A stretch of 64,000 nt of DNA from DASQFI01 sp963780895 (GTDB lineage Bacteria > Acidobacteriota > Vicinamibacteria > Vicinamibacterales > SCN-69-37): contig CAWAEG010000011.1 in assembly GCA_963780895.1 (NCBI GenBank), positions 191,796 through 255,795 of the forward strand, given 5' to 3'. Position numbers and translations under genes: made by a program. Below, piece after piece: positions 60,898 to 64,000 of the stretch (the first letter of the stretch is position 1; every line of letters starts with the position of its first letter). A model generated the notes under the pieces. That model did not search any database. It was not told the DNA's origin and worked only from the letters and a program-made list of their open reading frames with translations.

Positions 60898-63159
60898 ATG
60901 GCTGGGACCGCACGACAGGTCGCAAAAACCGAAGAAGCGATTTCGCCCTGGCAGGGATTTCACCCCGGCCTCTGGCAGAAAACGATCGATGTTCGCGACT
61001 TCATTCAACAGAACTACGAGCCGTACGACGGAGACGAGTCCTTCCTGGCGCCAGCCACGAAGCGCACGGAGAGAATCTGGGACACGCTCAATGCGTTGTT
61101 CCTCGAAGAACGAAAGAAAGGCGTGCTCGACGTCTCTCCGATTCCGAGCACCATTACGGCTCACGCCCCCGGCTACATCGATCGCGACCACGAAATCATC
61201 GTCGGCCTCCAAACCGATGCGCCGCTCAAACGCGCGATCATGCCGAACGGCGGGTTCCGCCTGGTCGTCAACGCGCTCAAGGCCTATGGCTACGAGCCGG
61301 ATCCAAACGTCGTCGAGACCTTCACCAAGTATCGGAAGACCCACAACGACGCGGTGTTCGACGCCTACACCGCCGACGTGCGCCGCTGCCGCAGCTCGCA
61401 CGTGCTGACAGGCTTGCCCGACGCGTACGGGCGCGGCCGAATCATCGGCGACTACCGGCGCGTGGCGCTGTACGGCGTCGACCGGCTCATCGACCGCAAG
61501 CAGGAGGAGAAGCAGGATCTCGATCCGGCTCCGTCGAGCGACGACATCATTCGCGATCGCGAGGAGCTTGCCGAGCAGATCCGTGCGCTCAAGGAATTGC
61601 GGCAGATGGCGAAGAACTATGGATTCGACATCTCGGGCCCGGCCCGCACCGCGAAAGAAGCGGTGCAGTGGCTCTACTTCGGGTACCTGGCCGGGGTGAA
61701 GGAACAGAATGGCGCCGCCATGTCCCTCGGACGGACGTCCACGTTTCTTGACATCTACTTCGAACGGGATCTGGCGTCTGGCGTGCTGAACGAGGAACAG
61801 GCCCAGGAGATCATCGACGACTTCGTCATCAAGCTGCGCATCATCCGGTTCTTGCGCACTCCGGAGTACGACGATCTCTTCGCCGGGGATCCCACCTGGG
61901 TCACCGAGTCGCTCGCCGGAATGGGCGACGACGGCCGGTCGCTCGTGACGAAGACGAGCTTCCGCTATCTGCAGACGCTTTACAACCTCGGTCCCGCGCC
62001 GGAGCCGAACCTGACGATTTGGTATTCAGCGCGGATGCCCGACGGCTTCCGACGTTTCGCGGCCAAGGTCGCCATCGATACCAGTGCTCTCCAGTTCGAA
62101 AGCGACGACATCATGCGGAGCGCGTGGGGCGACGACGGGGCGATCGCCTGCTGTGTCTCGCCGATGCTCATGGGGAAGCAGATGCAGTTCTTCGGCGCCA
62201 GGGCGAATCTCGCCAAGTGTCTGCTGTACGCCATCAATGGGGGCAGGGACGAGATCAGCGGCGACCAGGTAGCACCCGTCTCCGAGCCAGTGAAGGGCGG
62301 TTATCTCGACTTCGACGACGTGCTCGGCAAGTTCGAACGCGTGATGGAGTGGCTCGCGGGCGTCTACGTCAACGCCATGAACACCATCCACTACATGCAT
62401 GACAAGTACTGGTACGAGCGCGTCGAAATGGCGCTCCACGACTATGCACCGCTCCGGACGATGGCGTTCGGCATCGCCGGCCTGTCCGTGGTCGCCGACA
62501 GCCTGTCGGCGATCAAGTACGCCAGGGTGCGCGTCGTTCGCGACGAGACCGGGCTGGTCACCGACTATGAGACCGAGGGCACCTACCCACTGTTCGGGAA
62601 CAACGACAACCGCGTCGACCAGCTTGCCGTCTGGCTCGTCAGCACGTTCATGAGCAAGTTGCGGAAGCACCGGACCTATCGGAATGCCACGCACACCCAG
62701 TCGGTTCTGACGATTACGTCCAACGTCGTGTACGGCAAGGCGACCGGCAACACGCCGGACGGGCGCCGGCGCGGCGAGCCCTTCGCGCCGGGTGCGAACC
62801 CCATGCACGGCAGAGACAGCCACGGCATTCATGCGTCGGCGGCCTCGGTCGCCAAGATCCCGTATCGCGACGCCGCCGACGGGATTTCCCTCACCACGTC
62901 GCTCGTGCCGACGGGTCTGGGTCGGGTCGCCGAGGACCGCATCACGAATCTCACCGCCATCCTCGACGCGTTCTTCAGCAGCACCGGATATCACATGAAC
63001 ATCAACGTGCTCAATCGCGACACGCTGATCGATGCGATGGATCACCCGGAGAAGTATCCGAGTCTCACGATCCGGGTTTCGGGCTACGCCGTCAACTTCG
63101 TGCGGCTCACGCGCGACCAGCAGATGGACGTCATCAATCGGACATTCCATGGGGCTTGA
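60898..63159 (+). CDS. pflB: pyruvate formate-lyase
   Basis: 753 residues. The active-site pair Cys418-Cys419 lies in GAIACCVSPM, the same numbering as the E. coli enzyme, and the glycyl-radical loop RVSGYAVNF has Gly729. The full glycyl radical barrel is intact, including SPIPSTITAHAPGYIDRDHEIIVGLQTD. It splits pyruvate plus CoA to acetyl-CoA and formate, and only works anaerobically after activation. It is 24 nt after ackA and 5 nt before its activase. Confidence 0.97.
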   Translation: MAGTARQVAKTEEAISPWQGFHPGLWQKTIDVRDFIQQNYEPYDGDESFLAPATKRTERIWDTLNALFLEERKKGVLDVSPIPSTITAHAPGYIDRDHEIIVGLQTDAPLKRAIMPNGGFRLVVNALKAYGYEPDPNVVETFTKYRKTHNDAVFDAYTADVRRCRSSHVLTGLPDAYGRGRIIGDYRRVALYGVDRLIDRKQEEKQDLDPAPSSDDIIRDREELAEQIRALKELRQMAKNYGFDISGPARTAKEAVQWLYFGYLAGVKEQNGAAMSLGRTSTFLDIYFERDLASGVLNEEQAQEIIDDFVIKLRIIRFLRTPEYDDLFAGDPTWVTESLAGMGDDGRSLVTKTSFRYLQTLYNLGPAPEPNLTIWYSARMPDGFRRFAAKVAIDTSALQFESDDIMRSAWGDDGAIACCVSPMLMGKQMQFFGARANLAKCLLYAINGGRDEISGDQVAPVSEPVKGGYLDFDDVLGKFERVMEWLAGVYVNAMNTIHYMHDKYWYERVEMALHDYAPLRTMAFGIAGLSVVADSLSAIKYARVRVVRDETGLVTDYETEGTYPLFGNNDNRVDQLAVWLVSTFMSKLRKHRTYRNATHTQSVLTITSNVVYGKATGNTPDGRRRGEPFAPGANPMHGRDSHGIHASAASVAKIPYRDAADGISLTTSLVPTGLGRVAEDRITNLTAILDAFFSSTGYHMNINVLNRDTLIDAMDHPEKYPSLTIRVSGYAVNFVRLTRDQQMDVINRTFHGA

Positions 63160-63164
63160 CCGCC

Positions 63165-64000
63165 ATGTCTGACACTCACACGGCCGCGCAGCAGCCGTTG
63201 GCGGCGAAGAGTCCATTCGAGCTTCGCGTCAACCTCGGGAAGGACGTTCCTGAATCGGACGTCCGGACCGCGCTCGCCACCGGCGACATGGGCTTCCTCC
63301 ATTCGTTCACGACCGGCTCGACCGTGGACGGCCCCGGGGTGCGCGTGGTTGCCTGGACGACGGGCTGCATGTTTCGGTGTCTCTACTGTCACAACCCGGA
63401 CACGTGGACCATGAGCAACGGCATCCCCGTGACCGTCGCGAAAGCCACCGAAGAGCTGCGCAAATACCGGCGCGGCCTGAAGGTCATGTCGGGCGGCTTC
63501 ACCCTCAGTGGAGGAGAACCGCTGATGCAGCATCGCTTCGCGGTGAAACTCCTCACGGCTGCGAAGACCATGGGCATCCACACGGCATTGGATACGAACG
63601 GCATTTATGGCGACCGGGTCACCGACGCGGAGCTCGAGGTGATCGATCTCGTGCTGCTCGACATCAAGACGTGGGATCCGGAGCGCCACCGCCGGCTCAC
63701 CGGCCTGGACAACGCCCCGACGCTCGAATTCGCGCGGCGGCTGGCCGCGCGCAAGCGCCCGGTCTCGCTTCGGTTCGTCCTGGTGCCCGGTCTGACCGAC
63801 GACCAGGAAGACATCGCGCAGGTCGCCCGTTTTGTGGCCGGTCTTGGCAACGTCGAGCGGGTGGACGTGCTGCCGTTTCACCAGATGGGCCGATTCAAGT
63901 GGAAGAACCTCGGCATTCCGTACACGCTCGAAGCCGTCGAGCCGGCGTCGAACGAGTTGGTCGAGAAGACGTGCGCCGTGTTCCGGGCGGAGGGGCTGAA
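63165..64000 (+). CDS. pflA: pyruvate formate-lyase activating enzyme, 3' end cut off
   Basis: About 278 residues visible, running off the right edge. It is a radical-SAM activase: CMFRCLYCHNPDTW carries the CX3CX2C cluster ligands Cys68, Cys72 and Cys75, preceded by STVDGPGVRVVAWTTGC and followed by GGFTLSGGEPLMQ. It installs the glycyl radical on PflB using S-adenosylmethionine. An N-terminal extension of about 40 residues before the family start (FIHSFTT-like) is unusual. The last visible residues, FRAEGLK, suggest that little is missing. Confidence 0.95.
   Translation, partial: MSDTHTAAQQPLAAKSPFELRVNLGKDVPESDVRTALATGDMGFLHSFTTGSTVDGPGVRVVAWTTGCMFRCLYCHNPDTWTMSNGIPVTVAKATEELRKYRRGLKVMSGGFTLSGGEPLMQHRFAVKLLTAAKTMGIHTALDTNGIYGDRVTDAELEVIDLVLLDIKTWDPERHRRLTGLDNAPTLEFARRLAARKRPVSLRFVLVPGLTDDQEDIAQVARFVAGLGNVERVDVLPFHQMGRFKWKNLGIPYTLEAVEPASNELVEKTCAVFRAEGL

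Noticed and set aside
1..64000. CRISPR arrays, insertion sequences with transposases, prophage genes or biosynthetic gene clusters
   Set aside because: I looked for regularly spaced identical repeats, transposase or integrase motifs and phage structural proteins and saw none; the repeats present are word arrays or dyads.

Overview
The window is GC-rich chromosomal DNA that most resembles an Acidobacteriota genome, probably class Vicinamibacteria. This is inferred from gene content, not from a 16S gene. The pointers are a PadR regulator overlapping a large FtsX/MacB-type permease with an extra N-terminal domain (the acidobacterial duplicated orphan permease type), a very large Oar-like TonB-dependent receptor with an N-terminal carboxypeptidase-regulatory domain, a DUF3300/DUF2950 pair, several HTH/NTPase/WD40 proteins, and TonB-ExbB-ExbD3 energisation.

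Layout. 1-3.5 kb: end of a deoxynucleoside kinase, an o-succinylbenzoate synthase-like enolase, and a lipoprotein fusing HEAT repeats to a cyclophilin. 3.5-5.3 kb: a terminator-rich gap with a 17-codon lysine-rich micro-ORF, then ddl. 5.3-13.5 kb: the export and envelope cluster tgt-yajC-secD-secF-uppP-DUF502-membrane pyrophosphatase. 13.5-17 kb: a consensus sigma70 promoter driving tonB-exbB-exbD-exbD-exbD. 17-25 kb: TPR lipoprotein, Rel/SpoT, RidA, L28, DksA/TraR-like protein and Lon. 25-35 kb: one long minus-strand run, ileS-lspA-lgt-rluD-nudF-MFP-RND pump, with several overlapping start/stop codons. 35-43.7 kb: HAD phosphatase, GNAT, a TonB-dependent receptor, an APC permease and a haloperoxidase-like protein. 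44-49 kb: an HTH-NTPase, an NTPase-TM-WD40 giant, a DUF2007-like protein and tRNA-Asn(GTT). 49-56 kb: accessory genes (OsmC, monooxygenase-like, PadR-ADOP, DUF3300, DUF2950). 56.5-64 kb: an anaerobic module, L-serine dehydratase - phosphotransacetylase - acetate kinase - pyruvate formate-lyase - PFL activase, preceded by an FNR-like box.

The last module reads as a pathway: serine to pyruvate, pyruvate to acetyl-CoA plus formate, acetyl-CoA to acetyl-phosphate, then acetate plus ATP. The oddity is that the serine dehydratase carries a twin-arginine lipoprotein signal.

Two features cut across the window. First, secF, the TPR lipoprotein, ileS and the TonB receptor are split by about 11 frame changes, each repairable by removing one base. 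Because ileS is essential and the sites are not homopolymers, I read these as errors in the assembly rather than biology. Second, the spacers are unusually rich in dyad-symmetric short-word repeats in an otherwise GC-rich genome, and some have become part of protein N-termini.
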